The notes beneath the pieces are model-generated. The model had not been told where the DNA came from, searched no databases, and was given only the letters and a program-made list of their open reading frames with translations. From contig NZ_CP059322.2 in assembly GCF_013694245.2 (NCBI RefSeq), positions 244,001-308,000 on the forward strand: a DNA stretch of 64,000 nucleotides. The letters run 5' to 3'. The position numbers and the translations under genes were made by a program. Of the stretch, positions 8,430-16,129 are shown piece by piece. Every line of letters starts with the position of its first letter. The stretch's first letter is position 1. This DNA is from Micromonospora ferruginea (GTDB taxonomy: Bacteria; Actinomycetota; Actinomycetes; Mycobacteriales; Micromonosporaceae).

Positions 8430-9608
8430 GTGCGGACGGTCGACCCCCTGCACGTGCGGCTTCTGCGGCTGCTCCGGGACGAGGGCGCGGTCTCCCGCGC
8501 CGAGCTGGGTGACCGGCTCCAGATGCCCCGTCCCCGGCTGCTCGCCGAGCTGGAGCGCCTGGTCGCGCTCGGCTACGTGGCCGAGGCCGGGCTGGCCGCC
8601 TCCCGGGGCGGACGCCGCTCCACCCTGGTCGAGTTGAGCCCGCACCTGCGCTTCGCCTCGGTGGACCTGGGCGCCAGCTCGATAGACGTCGAGGTGGTCG
8701 ACGGCCGCCTGGAGCCGGTTACCGCCTACACCGAGCCGGCCGACATCCGCTCCGGCCCCAAGGTGACCCTGCAACGGGTCAACGACCTGCTGCACAAGGC
8801 CAAGGTCGACGGCGCGTACGAGCGGCTGGACGCGATCGGCATCGGCGTCCCCGGGCCGGTGAGCTTCCGCGACGGGGTGCCGGTCTCCCCGCCGATCATG
8901 CCCGGCTGGGACCGCTTCCCGGTCCGCGAGCTGCTGACCCGGGAGCACGGCTGCCCGGCCGTGGTCGACAACGACGTCAACATCATGGCCATCGGCGAGC
9001 GGCACGGCGGCGTCGCCCACTCGGTCGACGACTTCCTCTTCATCAAGATCGGTACCGGCATCGGCTGCGGCATCTACCTGCACGGCGAGGTCTACCGGGG
9101 CACCGACGGCTGCGCCGGCGACATCGGCCACATCCAGGTCGACCCGAACGGCCCGATGTGCTCCTGCGGCAACGTCGGCTGCCTGGAGGCGGTGTTCAGC
9201 GGTGCGGCGCTGGCCCGGGAGGCGAGCGCCGCGGCGCGCGCCGAGGTGTCGCCGGCCCTGGTCGAGCGGCTCGCCGCGCGCGGCGCGGTCACCGCGCTGG
9301 ACGTGGCGCAGGGCGCGATCGAGGGGGACGTCACCTGCATCCAGCTCATCCGCGACGGCGGCCGGCGGGTCGGCAGCGTGCTGGCCGGGCTGGTCAGCTT
9401 CACCAACCCGTCGATGATCGTGATCGGCGGCGGGCTGGCCCAGCTCGGCCACATCCTGCTCGCCGAGATCCGCAGCGTGGTCTACCGCCGCTCGCTGCCG
9501 CTGGCCACCGGCAACCTGCCGGTCGTCCTCTCCGAGCTGGGCCCACGCGCCGGAGTCGCCGGCGCGGCGGTCCTGGCCAGCGACGTCGCCTTCGGGGAAG
9601 CCGCATGA
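8430..9608 (+). CDS. ROK-family transcriptional regulator / sugar kinase-like protein
   Basis: A 392-residue ROK protein. Residues 1-60 form a winged helix-turn-helix and the rest is the ROK domain, with an ATP-binding-like DLGASSIDVEVV, the GVPGPVSFRDG segment, VDNDVNIMAIGE and the zinc motif CSCGNVGCLEA. The HTH marks it as an NagC/XylR-type repressor rather than a pure kinase. The GTG at 8430 has CGGAGG 9 nt upstream. Its stop overlaps the ATG of the sugar-importer ATPase gene (ATGA), so it heads the importer operon. It probably senses the imported sugar or a derivative. It resembles the second ROK protein at 28384-29568 throughout, including PVSPP-PGW-RFPVR. Confidence 0.94.
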   Translation: MRTVDPLHVRLLRLLRDEGAVSRAELGDRLQMPRPRLLAELERLVALGYVAEAGLAASRGGRRSTLVELSPHLRFASVDLGASSIDVEVVDGRLEPVTAYTEPADIRSGPKVTLQRVNDLLHKAKVDGAYERLDAIGIGVPGPVSFRDGVPVSPPIMPGWDRFPVRELLTREHGCPAVVDNDVNIMAIGERHGGVAHSVDDFLFIKIGTGIGCGIYLHGEVYRGTDGCAGDIGHIQVDPNGPMCSCGNVGCLEAVFSGAALAREASAAARAEVSPALVERLAARGAVTALDVAQGAIEGDVTCIQLIRDGGRRVGSVLAGLVSFTNPSMIVIGGGLAQLGHILLAEIRSVVYRRSLPLATGNLPVVLSELGPRAGVAGAAVLASDVAFGEAA

Positions 9609-9718
9609 CCGACCGCACCGAGCGCAGCGAGGGCCGGGAGGGCATGCCCGGCCAGTCCCGCATGACCGACCGCACCGAGCGCAGCGAGGGCCGTGAGGGC
9701 ATGCCCGACAAGCCCAGC
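9605..9718 (+). repeat. 57-bp tandem direct repeat (two copies)
   Basis: Copies occupy 9605-9661 and 9662-9718. The first ~44 bases of each unit are nearly identical (one difference) and the last part differs more. The unit length is a multiple of three, so the repeat encodes the peptide MTDRTERSEGREGMP twice and puts an ATG at the head of each copy. Confidence 0.9.
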
Positions 9719-11287
9719 ATGACATCCGAGGGGGTGGAGGTGACCGGGAAGGAAACGCCCGCCGTCGCGGGCGAGGTGGTGCTGCGCCTCACCGACGTCG
9801 TGAAGACGTTCCCCGGGGTACGCGCGCTGGACGGCGTGCAACTGGAGGTGCGGGCCGGCGAGGTGCACTGCCTGCTCGGGCAGAACGGCGCCGGCAAGTC
9901 CACCCTGATCAAGGTGCTCGCCGGCGTGCACCGGCCGGACTCCGGCGAGGTGGAGTGGCGGGGCGAGCCGGCCGCGTTCGCCAACCCGCAGGCCGCCATG
10001 CGCGCCGGCATCGCCACCATCTACCAGGAACTCGACCTGGTCGACGACCTGTCGGTGGCGGAGAACGCGTTCCTCGGCCACGAGCCGCGCCGGCTCGGCT
10101 TCGTCCGGCGCGGGCAGATGGCCCGGCGTACCCGGCAGATCCTGGCCCGGCTCGGCCACGCGGAGATCCCGCCCGGGCGGTTGGTGCGGCACCTGCCGGC
10201 GGCCGGCAAGCAGATCGTCAGCATGGCCCGGGCGCTGTCCCACGAGGCCCGCCTGATCATCATGGACGAGCCGAGCGCGGTGCTGGCCCACGACGAGGTG
10301 GGCAACCTGTTCCGGATCATCCGGGAACTCACCGCGCAGGGCATCGCGGTCATCTACATCTCGCACCGGATGGAGGAGATCCGCGAGATCGGCGACCGGG
10401 TCACCGTACTCAAGGACGGCCGGACCACGGCGGCGAGCCTGCCGGCGCGCGACACCCCGACCCGCGACCTGGTCGCCCGGATGACCGGGCGGACCATCGA
10501 GTACGTCTTCCCGCAGCGCCCGGCCGACGACGGCGCCGGCGCGGAGCTGCTGCGGGTGGACGGGCTGACCCGGCACGGCGAGTTCGCCGACGTGTCGCTC
10601 GGCGTGCGGGCGGGGGAGATCGTCGGCATCGCCGGGCTGGTCGGCTCCGGCCGCTCCGAGCTGCTGGAGACGATCTTCGGGGCCCGCCGGCCGCAGGCCG
10701 GGACGGTCCGCCTCGACGGTCGGGCGCTGCGCCCCGGCAGCGTGGGCGCGGCGGTGCGGGCCGGCATGGGCATGGCGCCGGAGGAGCGCAAGAGCCAGGC
10801 GCTGCTGCTCGGCGAGCCGATCTACCGCAACGTCACGCTCGCCACCTTCGGCCGGTACGCCCGCCTCGGGTTCACCGACGCCGGCCGGGAGCGGGCCGAG
10901 GCGGACCGGGTCGCCGCGTCGCTGGAACTGCGGCCGCGCGACGTACGACGGCCGGTGCGCACGCTGTCCGGCGGCAACCAGCAGAAGGTCGTGGTCGGCC
11001 GGTGGCTGCTCGGGGACACCCGGCTGCTGCTGCTCGACGAGCCGACCCGGGGCGTGGACGTCGGCGCCCGCGCCGAGCTGTACCAGGTGATCCGCGACCT
11101 GGCCGCCCGGGGCGTCGGGGTGCTGCTGGTCTCCAGCGAGGTGCCCGAGGTGCTCGGCCTGGCCGACCGGGTGCTGGTGATGCGGGAGGGCCGGGTGGTC
11201 CGGGAGGCCCCGGCTGGCGAACTGGACGAGAACACCGTGCTCGACCTCGTCATGGCGGGGTCCCTCATGGAAGGCGCACCGGCATGA
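9605..11287 (+). CDS. sugar ABC importer ATP-binding protein (RbsA/MglA type)
   Basis: Double-domain ATPase of a ribose/galactose-type importer. The first domain has Walker A GQNGAGKST and Walker B LIIMDEPSAVL, but a degenerate signature (LPAAGKQ). The second domain has a degenerate P-loop (GLVGSGRSE) with an intact signature LSGGNQQKV and DEPTRGVDVG. This asymmetry is normal for RbsA-like proteins. Measured from the ATG at 9605, which overlaps the ROK stop, the product has 560 residues. The first ~45 residues come from a 57-bp tandem repeat plus linker, and the ATGs at 9662 and 9719 are equally possible starts. The stop overlaps the permease start. The ligand is not determined by sequence. 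Confidence 0.93.
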   Translation: MTDRTERSEGREGMPGQSRMTDRTERSEGREGMPDKPSMTSEGVEVTGKETPAVAGEVVLRLTDVVKTFPGVRALDGVQLEVRAGEVHCLLGQNGAGKSTLIKVLAGVHRPDSGEVEWRGEPAAFANPQAAMRAGIATIYQELDLVDDLSVAENAFLGHEPRRLGFVRRGQMARRTRQILARLGHAEIPPGRLVRHLPAAGKQIVSMARALSHEARLIIMDEPSAVLAHDEVGNLFRIIRELTAQGIAVIYISHRMEEIREIGDRVTVLKDGRTTAASLPARDTPTRDLVARMTGRTIEYVFPQRPADDGAGAELLRVDGLTRHGEFADVSLGVRAGEIVGIAGLVGSGRSELLETIFGARRPQAGTVRLDGRALRPGSVGAAVRAGMGMAPEERKSQALLLGEPIYRNVTLATFGRYARLGFTDAGRERAEADRVAASLELRPRDVRRPVRTLSGGNQQKVVVGRWLLGDTRLLLLDEPTRGVDVGARAELYQVIRDLAARGVGVLLVSSEVPEVLGLADRVLVMREGRVVREAPAGELDENTVLDLVMAGSLMEGAPA

Positions 11288-12372
11288 GCGACGTGACCGA
11301 CACCAAGCTTCCCGCGCAGTCGCCGCCGGTGGACCGGGCGGAGACCGCCAAGGCCGACGCGGCGGCCCGGCTCTCCTGGTGGCGCGGCGACGGCGGGGAG
11401 GGCGCCAAGCGCAACCTGGGCCTGCTGGCCACGCTGGTGGTGCTGGTGGTCATCGGCATCCTGACCCGACCCGACCTCTACGGCGACCCGAACTGGGTGT
11501 GGGGCAACACGCTCACCATCCTCAAGCTCGCCTCGGTGGTCGGCGTGGTCACCGTCGGCATGACCTTCGTGATCATCGGCGGCGGCATCGACCTGTCGGT
11601 CGGCGCGATCGTGGCGCTGGCCGGGGTCTGGTCCACCACGCTCGCCACCCAGAGCTACGGCGCCGGAGGCATGATCTTCAGCGCGCTCACCGTCGGGCTG
11701 GCCGTCGGCGTGGTCAACGGGCTGCTCATCTCGTACGGGCGGCTGGTGCCGTTCATCGCCACGCTGGCCATGCTGGTCGCCGCCCGGGGGCTGGCCGCCG
11801 AGATCTCCGACAAGCAGACCCAGGTCTCCACCAGCTCGTTCATCAACGGCATCGCCACCACGAAGGTGCTCGGCATCCCGCTGCTGGTCTACATCCTCGT
11901 CGCGGTGGTCGCGGCCGGCTGGGTGCTGCTCAACCGGACCACGTTCGGCCGCCGCACGGTGGCGGTCGGCGGCAACCCGGAGGCGGCCCGGCTCGCCGGC
12001 ATCAACGTCCGCCGGCACACCGTGCTGCTCTACGCGCTCTCCGGCCTCTGCTGCGGCATCGCCGCGGTCATGCTGACCGCGCAGGCCACCTCCGCCCAGG
12101 CGGCGATGGCCAACCTCTACGAGCTGGACGCGATCGCCGCCGCGATCATCGGCGGCACGCTGCTCAGCGGCGGGCGGGGCACCATCATCGGCTCCCTGCT
12201 CGGGGTGATCATCTTCTCCACGATCACCAACCTGTTCGCCATCAACAACCTCTCCGCCGAGGCACAGAACATGGTCAAGGGCGGCATCATCGTCGCCGCC
12301 GTCCTGGTCCAGCAGGTGCAGTTCCGCAGCCTGACCCAGTTCCTCGCCCGCAACCGGGCCACCACCACCTGA
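11284..12372 (+). CDS. sugar ABC importer permease (RbsC type)
   Basis: A 362-residue membrane subunit of the BPD_transp_2 family. It has a ~45-residue hydrophilic N-terminus, then about ten helices with the conserved IIGGGIDLSVGAIVALAG and TFGRRTVAVGGNPEAARLAG motifs. The latter is the cytoplasmic coupling loop that meets the ATPase. The ATG at 11284 overlaps the ATPase stop by four bases. Neighbours place it in a ROK-ATPase-permease-lipoprotein operon. Likely substrate class is a monosaccharide, cyclitol or keto-sugar, inferred from the pathway genes around it. Confidence 0.94.
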   Translation: MSDVTDTKLPAQSPPVDRAETAKADAAARLSWWRGDGGEGAKRNLGLLATLVVLVVIGILTRPDLYGDPNWVWGNTLTILKLASVVGVVTVGMTFVIIGGGIDLSVGAIVALAGVWSTTLATQSYGAGGMIFSALTVGLAVGVVNGLLISYGRLVPFIATLAMLVAARGLAAEISDKQTQVSTSSFINGIATTKVLGIPLLVYILVAVVAAGWVLLNRTTFGRRTVAVGGNPEAARLAGINVRRHTVLLYALSGLCCGIAAVMLTAQATSAQAAMANLYELDAIAAAIIGGTLLSGGRGTIIGSLLGVIIFSTITNLFAINNLSAEAQNMVKGGIIVAAVLVQQVQFRSLTQFLARNRATTT

Positions 12373-12462
12373 TCCCACCGCGCCACCAGGCCGCCGTCGA
12401 GAAGACGCCGGCCCGGCCCACCGCACCCGAAATCACCCCCACCACCTCATCAGGAGGCCGTC

Positions 12463-13506
12463 ATGACAAGTGACCTGTCACGCCGCCGGCTGCTCTTCGG
12501 CGGAGCCGCGGTCTCGGCCGGGGTGTTGCTCGCCGGCTGCACGAGCAACGAGCAGTCCCCGACCGAGGCGCAGACCAAGGCCGCCGCGAACAACGCCAAC
12601 ACCGAGCCGGGCAAGAAGGTGACCATCGGCTTCTCCGCCCCGGCCGCCGACCACGGCTGGATCGCCGCCATCACCAACAACGCCAAGGCGCAGGCCGGCG
12701 CGTACGGCGACGTGGAGCTGAAGTCGGTCGAGGCCGGCGCGGACGCGGCGGCCCAGCGGGCGGCGCTGTCCACGCTGATCTCGCAGAAGCCGGACGTGAT
12801 CGTGCTGCTGCCGCACGACGGCAAGGAACTCAACGCGTTCGGCCTGGAGGCGATGAAGGCCGGCATCCCGGTGGTCAACCTGGACCGGGCCTTCCCCGAC
12901 CCCAAGGCCTACCGGCTGCAGATCAAGGGCGACAACTACGGCATGGGGGTGGCCGCCGCCACCTACATCGCCGAGCAGCTCAAGGCCAAGGGCGTGAGCA
13001 ACCCGGTGATCGGCGAGATCCCCGGCATCGAGTCGCTGGAGCTGACCCAGGAACGCTCCAAGGGCTTCGCCGACACGCTCGCCTCGTACGGGCTGAAGGT
13101 GGCCAACCGCCGCCCGGCCGAGTTCACCGTGGACTCCGGCCAGCAGGCCGCCACCGGGCTGTTCCAGGCCCTGCCGAAGATCGACGCGGTCTGGAACCAC
13201 GACGACGACCAGGGCATCGGCGTGCTGGCCGCGGTCAACCAGGCGAACCGCAAGGAGTTCTTCATGGTCGGCGGCGCCGGCTCGAAGAAGGCCATGGAGG
13301 ACATCGCGGCCGACAACACGGTGCTCAAGGCCACCGTCACCTACAGCCCGTCGATGGCCTCCTCGGCCATCTCCCTGGCCCGGCTGATCGGGCAGGGCAA
13401 GGGCATGTCCGACCTGGTGGAACTCCAGGTGCCGAAGGAGATCGTGCTCTCCTCCGAGACGATCACCAAGCAGAACTCGGGCGACTACCTGAAGCTCGGG
13501 TTCTGA
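12463..13506 (+). CDS. sugar ABC importer solute-binding lipoprotein
   Basis: A 347-residue periplasmic-binding protein of the ribose-binding type (peripla_BP_4 fold). The signal region is SRRRLLFGG...VLLAGC, giving both a twin-arginine-like pattern and a lipobox with Cys27. The mature core begins VTIGFSAPAADHGWIAAITNNA and includes QKPDVIVLLPHDG and WNHDDDQGIGVLAAV, typical of sugar-binding folds. The ATG has AGGAGG upstream. A 90-nt gap separates it from the permease gene. It should set the substrate range of the importer; the residues do not allow me to name the sugar. Confidence 0.93.
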   Translation: MTSDLSRRRLLFGGAAVSAGVLLAGCTSNEQSPTEAQTKAAANNANTEPGKKVTIGFSAPAADHGWIAAITNNAKAQAGAYGDVELKSVEAGADAAAQRAALSTLISQKPDVIVLLPHDGKELNAFGLEAMKAGIPVVNLDRAFPDPKAYRLQIKGDNYGMGVAAATYIAEQLKAKGVSNPVIGEIPGIESLELTQERSKGFADTLASYGLKVANRRPAEFTVDSGQQAATGLFQALPKIDAVWNHDDDQGIGVLAAVNQANRKEFFMVGGAGSKKAMEDIAADNTVLKATVTYSPSMASSAISLARLIGQGKGMSDLVELQVPKEIVLSSETITKQNSGDYLKLGF

Positions 13507-13526
13507 CACACGGGGGGAGACCCAGC

Positions 13527-14756
13527 TTGTCCAGTCACGACAGCATCCTGCGGGTCGGCATGGTCGGCTACGCGTTCATGGGCGCCGCGCACTCACAGGC
13601 GTGGCGCACCGTGAACCGGGTGTTCGACCTGCCGGCGAAGGTGCGGATGTCGCTCGTCTGCGGCCGGGACGAGCCGAAGGTGGCCGAGGCCGCCGACCGG
13701 CTCGGCTGGGACGGGTACACCACCGACTGGCGGCGGCTCGTCGAGTCCGACGAGATCGACGTGGTCGACATCTGCACGCCGGGGGACAGCCACGGCGAGA
13801 TCGCCCTCGCCGCGTTGGCCGCGGGCAAGCACGTGCTGTGCGAGAAACCGTTGGCCAACACCGTCGCCGAGGCGCGGGAGATGACCGCCGCCGCCGCGCG
13901 GGCCCGCGAGTCCGGGGTCCGCACGATGTGCGGCTTCAACTACCGGCGGGTGCCGGCGGTCGCGCTGATGCGGCAGCTCGTCGCCGAGGGGCGGCTCGGC
14001 GAGATCCGGCACGTCCGGGCGGCCTACCTCCAGGACTGGATCGTCGACCCGCAGTTCCCGCTGGTCTGGCGGTTGCAGAAGGACCGGGCGGGTTCGGGCG
14101 CGCTGGGTGACATCGGCGCGCACATCATCGACCTCACCCAGTACGTCACCGGGCAGTCGATCAGCGGGGTGAGCGCGCTCACCGAGACGTTCGTCCGGCA
14201 GCGGCCGTTGCCGGCCGGGTCGAGCGGCCTGGCCGCGCAGGCCGGCGGCAACGGCCGGGGCACCGGTGAGGTCACCGTGGACGACGCGGCGGTCTTCGTG
14301 GCCCGGCTCGACGGCGGCGGGCTCGCCACCTACGAGGCGACCCGGTTCGCGACCGGCCGCAAGAACGCCCTACGGGTCGAGATCAACGGCTCGCGCGGCA
14401 GCGTCGTGTTCGACCTGGAACGCCTCAACGAACTGGAGTTCCTGGACGCCACCCGGCCCGCCGCCGAGCAGGGCTTCAGCCGGATCCTGGTGACCGAGCC
14501 GGAGCATCCGTACCTGGACGCGTGGTGGCCGCCGGGCCACATCATCGGCTACGAGCACTCCTTCACCCACCAGATGCGCGACTTCGTCGAGGCGGTCGCC
14601 ACCGGCACCGACCCGAGGCCGTCGTTCGCCGACGCGTTGCAGGTGCAGTTGGTGCTGGATGCGGTGGCGCAATCCGCCGCGCGGTCCGCCTGGGTGGAGG
14701 TGGAGAAGGAGGGGGCCCCCGTTAACGCCTCCGGTAGAGGAGGGGGCCCCGCTTAA
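13527..14756 (+). CDS. Gfo/Idh/MocA-family oxidoreductase
   Basis: NAD(P)-dependent sugar or cyclitol dehydrogenase, 409 residues. The Rossmann part starts VGMVGYAFMGAAHSQAW, a variant of GxGxxG, and carries the family motif CEKPLANTVAEA at about 110-120. The C-terminal half contains GDIGAHIIDL, where D and H match catalytic positions of inositol- and glucose-fructose-oxidoreductase relatives. The start is TTG at 13527 with GGGGGGAGA upstream. The gene is 20 nt from the importer lipoprotein gene, so it is probably in the same operon. The last ~14 codons and the TAA stop lie in a dispersed repeat (14705-14757), so the natural C-terminus may have been replaced. Relatives oxidise C3 of sugars or C1 of inositols. 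Confidence 0.92.
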   Translation: MSSHDSILRVGMVGYAFMGAAHSQAWRTVNRVFDLPAKVRMSLVCGRDEPKVAEAADRLGWDGYTTDWRRLVESDEIDVVDICTPGDSHGEIALAALAAGKHVLCEKPLANTVAEAREMTAAAARARESGVRTMCGFNYRRVPAVALMRQLVAEGRLGEIRHVRAAYLQDWIVDPQFPLVWRLQKDRAGSGALGDIGAHIIDLTQYVTGQSISGVSALTETFVRQRPLPAGSSGLAAQAGGNGRGTGEVTVDDAAVFVARLDGGGLATYEATRFATGRKNALRVEINGSRGSVVFDLERLNELEFLDATRPAAEQGFSRILVTEPEHPYLDAWWPPGHIIGYEHSFTHQMRDFVEAVATGTDPRPSFADALQVQLVLDAVAQSAARSAWVEVEKEGAPVNASGRGGGPA

Positions 14757-14757
14757 C
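14705..14757 (+). repeat. dispersed GGGGGCCCC/TTAAC repeat, copy 1
   Basis: A ~53-bp element containing GGGGGCCCCCGTTAACGC, then CCGGTAGAGGAGGGGGCCCC and GCTTAAC. It is near-identical, in inverted orientation, to 16737-16789. The GGGGCCCC blocks and TTAAC ends give it dyad character. Here it forms the 3' end of the Gfo/Idh gene and supplies its TAA stop. Confidence 0.88.
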
Positions 14758-14911
14758 AACCCGCCCACCCCGTGCGGCGTGCGAGCGCCGCCGACACCCT
14801 TCCGGCGCCGGCCGGCGAGGGCCCGCCGCGGTTGCGCCCCGCGGCGGGGACGAGGCCGGCGTCGGGGAGCGTGCCACCGGAACCTCCGGCCGGCACGACC
14901 AGCACGGCCCT

Positions 14912-14948
14912 CCGGTGCGGCCGGACCGGGATTCCCCGGCCGCACCGG
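14912..14948 (+). promoter_or_regulatory. strong hairpin in the leader of the Ebo-type operon
   Basis: Perfect 13-bp arms CCGGTGCGGCCGG (14912-14924) and its complement (14936-14948) with an 11-nt loop, ending 32 nt before the inositol-phosphate synthase ATG. There is no T-tract. It could be a transcript-stabilising or attenuating structure, or a terminator of the oxidoreductase transcript. The rest of 14758-14980 shows no gene I can support. Confidence 0.6.
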
Positions 14949-14980
14949 CGGGACCGGCACCTACCTGGGGAGGTAACGCG

Positions 14981-16129
14981 ATGCGTACGGGTGTCTGGCT
15001 GGTGGGAGCACGCGGCTCGGTCGCCACCACCAGCGTGATCGGGGCGCTCGCCCTGCGGGCCGGGCTGACCGCGCCGACCGGGTGCGTCACCGAGCTGCCC
15101 GAACTGCGCGGTCCCGCGCTACCGGGCCTCGCCGACCTCGTCTTCGGCGGTCACGACGTGGTCGCCACCCCGCTGACCAAACGCGCCGAGGCGCTCGCCG
15201 CCGCCGGGGTGCTGCCCGGCCGGCTGGCCGACGCCGTCGCGCCGGAGCTGGCCGACGTCGAGGCGGCGCTCCGACCCGCGCCGACCGAGGGCACTCCGGC
15301 GGACCGGATCGCCGCCGTGGTCGACGACCTGACCACGTTCCGCCGCCGGCACGGGCTGGACCGGGTGGTGGTGGTCAACGTCGCCGCCACCGAACCGGCG
15401 CCCGCCCCGCACCCGGCCCACCACGACCTGCCCGCGCTACGGGACGCGCTGGCCGGCCCGGTCGACGTGCTGCCGCCCAGCTCCCGGTACGCGTACGCGG
15501 CGTTCACCGCCGGCTGCCCGTACGTCGACTTCACCCCGTCCACCGGCGCCCGCCTGCCGGCGCTGGCCGCGCTGGCCGACGAGCACGGGCTGCCGTACGC
15601 CGGGCACGACGGCAAGACCGGCGAGACGCTGCTCAAGTCGGTGCTCGCGCCGATGTTCGCGATGCGGCACCTGGCGGTGCGCTCCTGGTCCGGCACGAAC
15701 CTGCTCGGCGGCGGCGACGGCGCCACGCTCGCCGAGCCGGCCGCCAACGCCGCCAAGGTGGGCAGCAAGCAGCGGGTGCTCGCCGAGACGCTCGGCTACC
15801 TGCCGCAGGGCAGCACCCGGATCGACTACGTCGAGGAGTTGGGCGACTTCAAGACCGCCTGGGACCTGGTCACCTTCGCCGGTTTCCTCGGCACCGGGAT
15901 GCGGATGGAGTTCACCTGGCACGGCTGCGACTCGGCGCTGGCCGCCCCGCTGGTGCTGGACCTGGCCCGGCTCACCGCCGCCGCGCACGCCGCCGGCCGC
16001 CGGGGACCCCTCACCGAGCTGGCGTTCTTCTTCAAGGATCCGCTCGGCGCCACCGGTCACGCGCTCGGCGACCAGTGGGCGGTGCTGCGCGACTTCGTTG
16101 CCGGCCTGCACGGCGGGGCGCCCCGGTGA
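14981..16129 (+). CDS. inositol-3-phosphate synthase family protein of an Ebo-type locus
   Basis: A 382-residue NAD-dependent cyclase that, in this family, turns glucose 6-phosphate into 1L-myo-inositol 1-phosphate. Evidence is the nucleotide-binding VGARGSVATT at residues 8-17, SSRYAYAAFTAGCPYVDFTP, the lysine-bearing HDGKTGETLLKSVLAPMF, GTNLLGGGDG, KVGSKQRV and GDFKTAWDLVTFAGFLG. All of these are landmarks of inositol-phosphate synthases. The ATG at 14981 has GGGAGG 7 nt upstream. The stop overlaps the UbiA start (GTGA). In the classical Ebo operon the cyclase is EboD, a dehydroquinate-synthase relative; here a different cyclitol-forming enzyme heads the operon. The actual product may be a variant cyclitol phosphate. 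Confidence 0.9.
   Translation: MRTGVWLVGARGSVATTSVIGALALRAGLTAPTGCVTELPELRGPALPGLADLVFGGHDVVATPLTKRAEALAAAGVLPGRLADAVAPELADVEAALRPAPTEGTPADRIAAVVDDLTTFRRRHGLDRVVVVNVAATEPAPAPHPAHHDLPALRDALAGPVDVLPPSSRYAYAAFTAGCPYVDFTPSTGARLPALAALADEHGLPYAGHDGKTGETLLKSVLAPMFAMRHLAVRSWSGTNLLGGGDGATLAEPAANAAKVGSKQRVLAETLGYLPQGSTRIDYVEELGDFKTAWDLVTFAGFLGTGMRMEFTWHGCDSALAAPLVLDLARLTAAAHAAGRRGPLTELAFFFKDPLGATGHALGDQWAVLRDFVAGLHGGAPR

Noticed and set aside
9605..9718. CRISPR-like repeat array
   Set aside because: Only two adjacent units without spacers and with an open coding frame; it is a simple tandem duplication.
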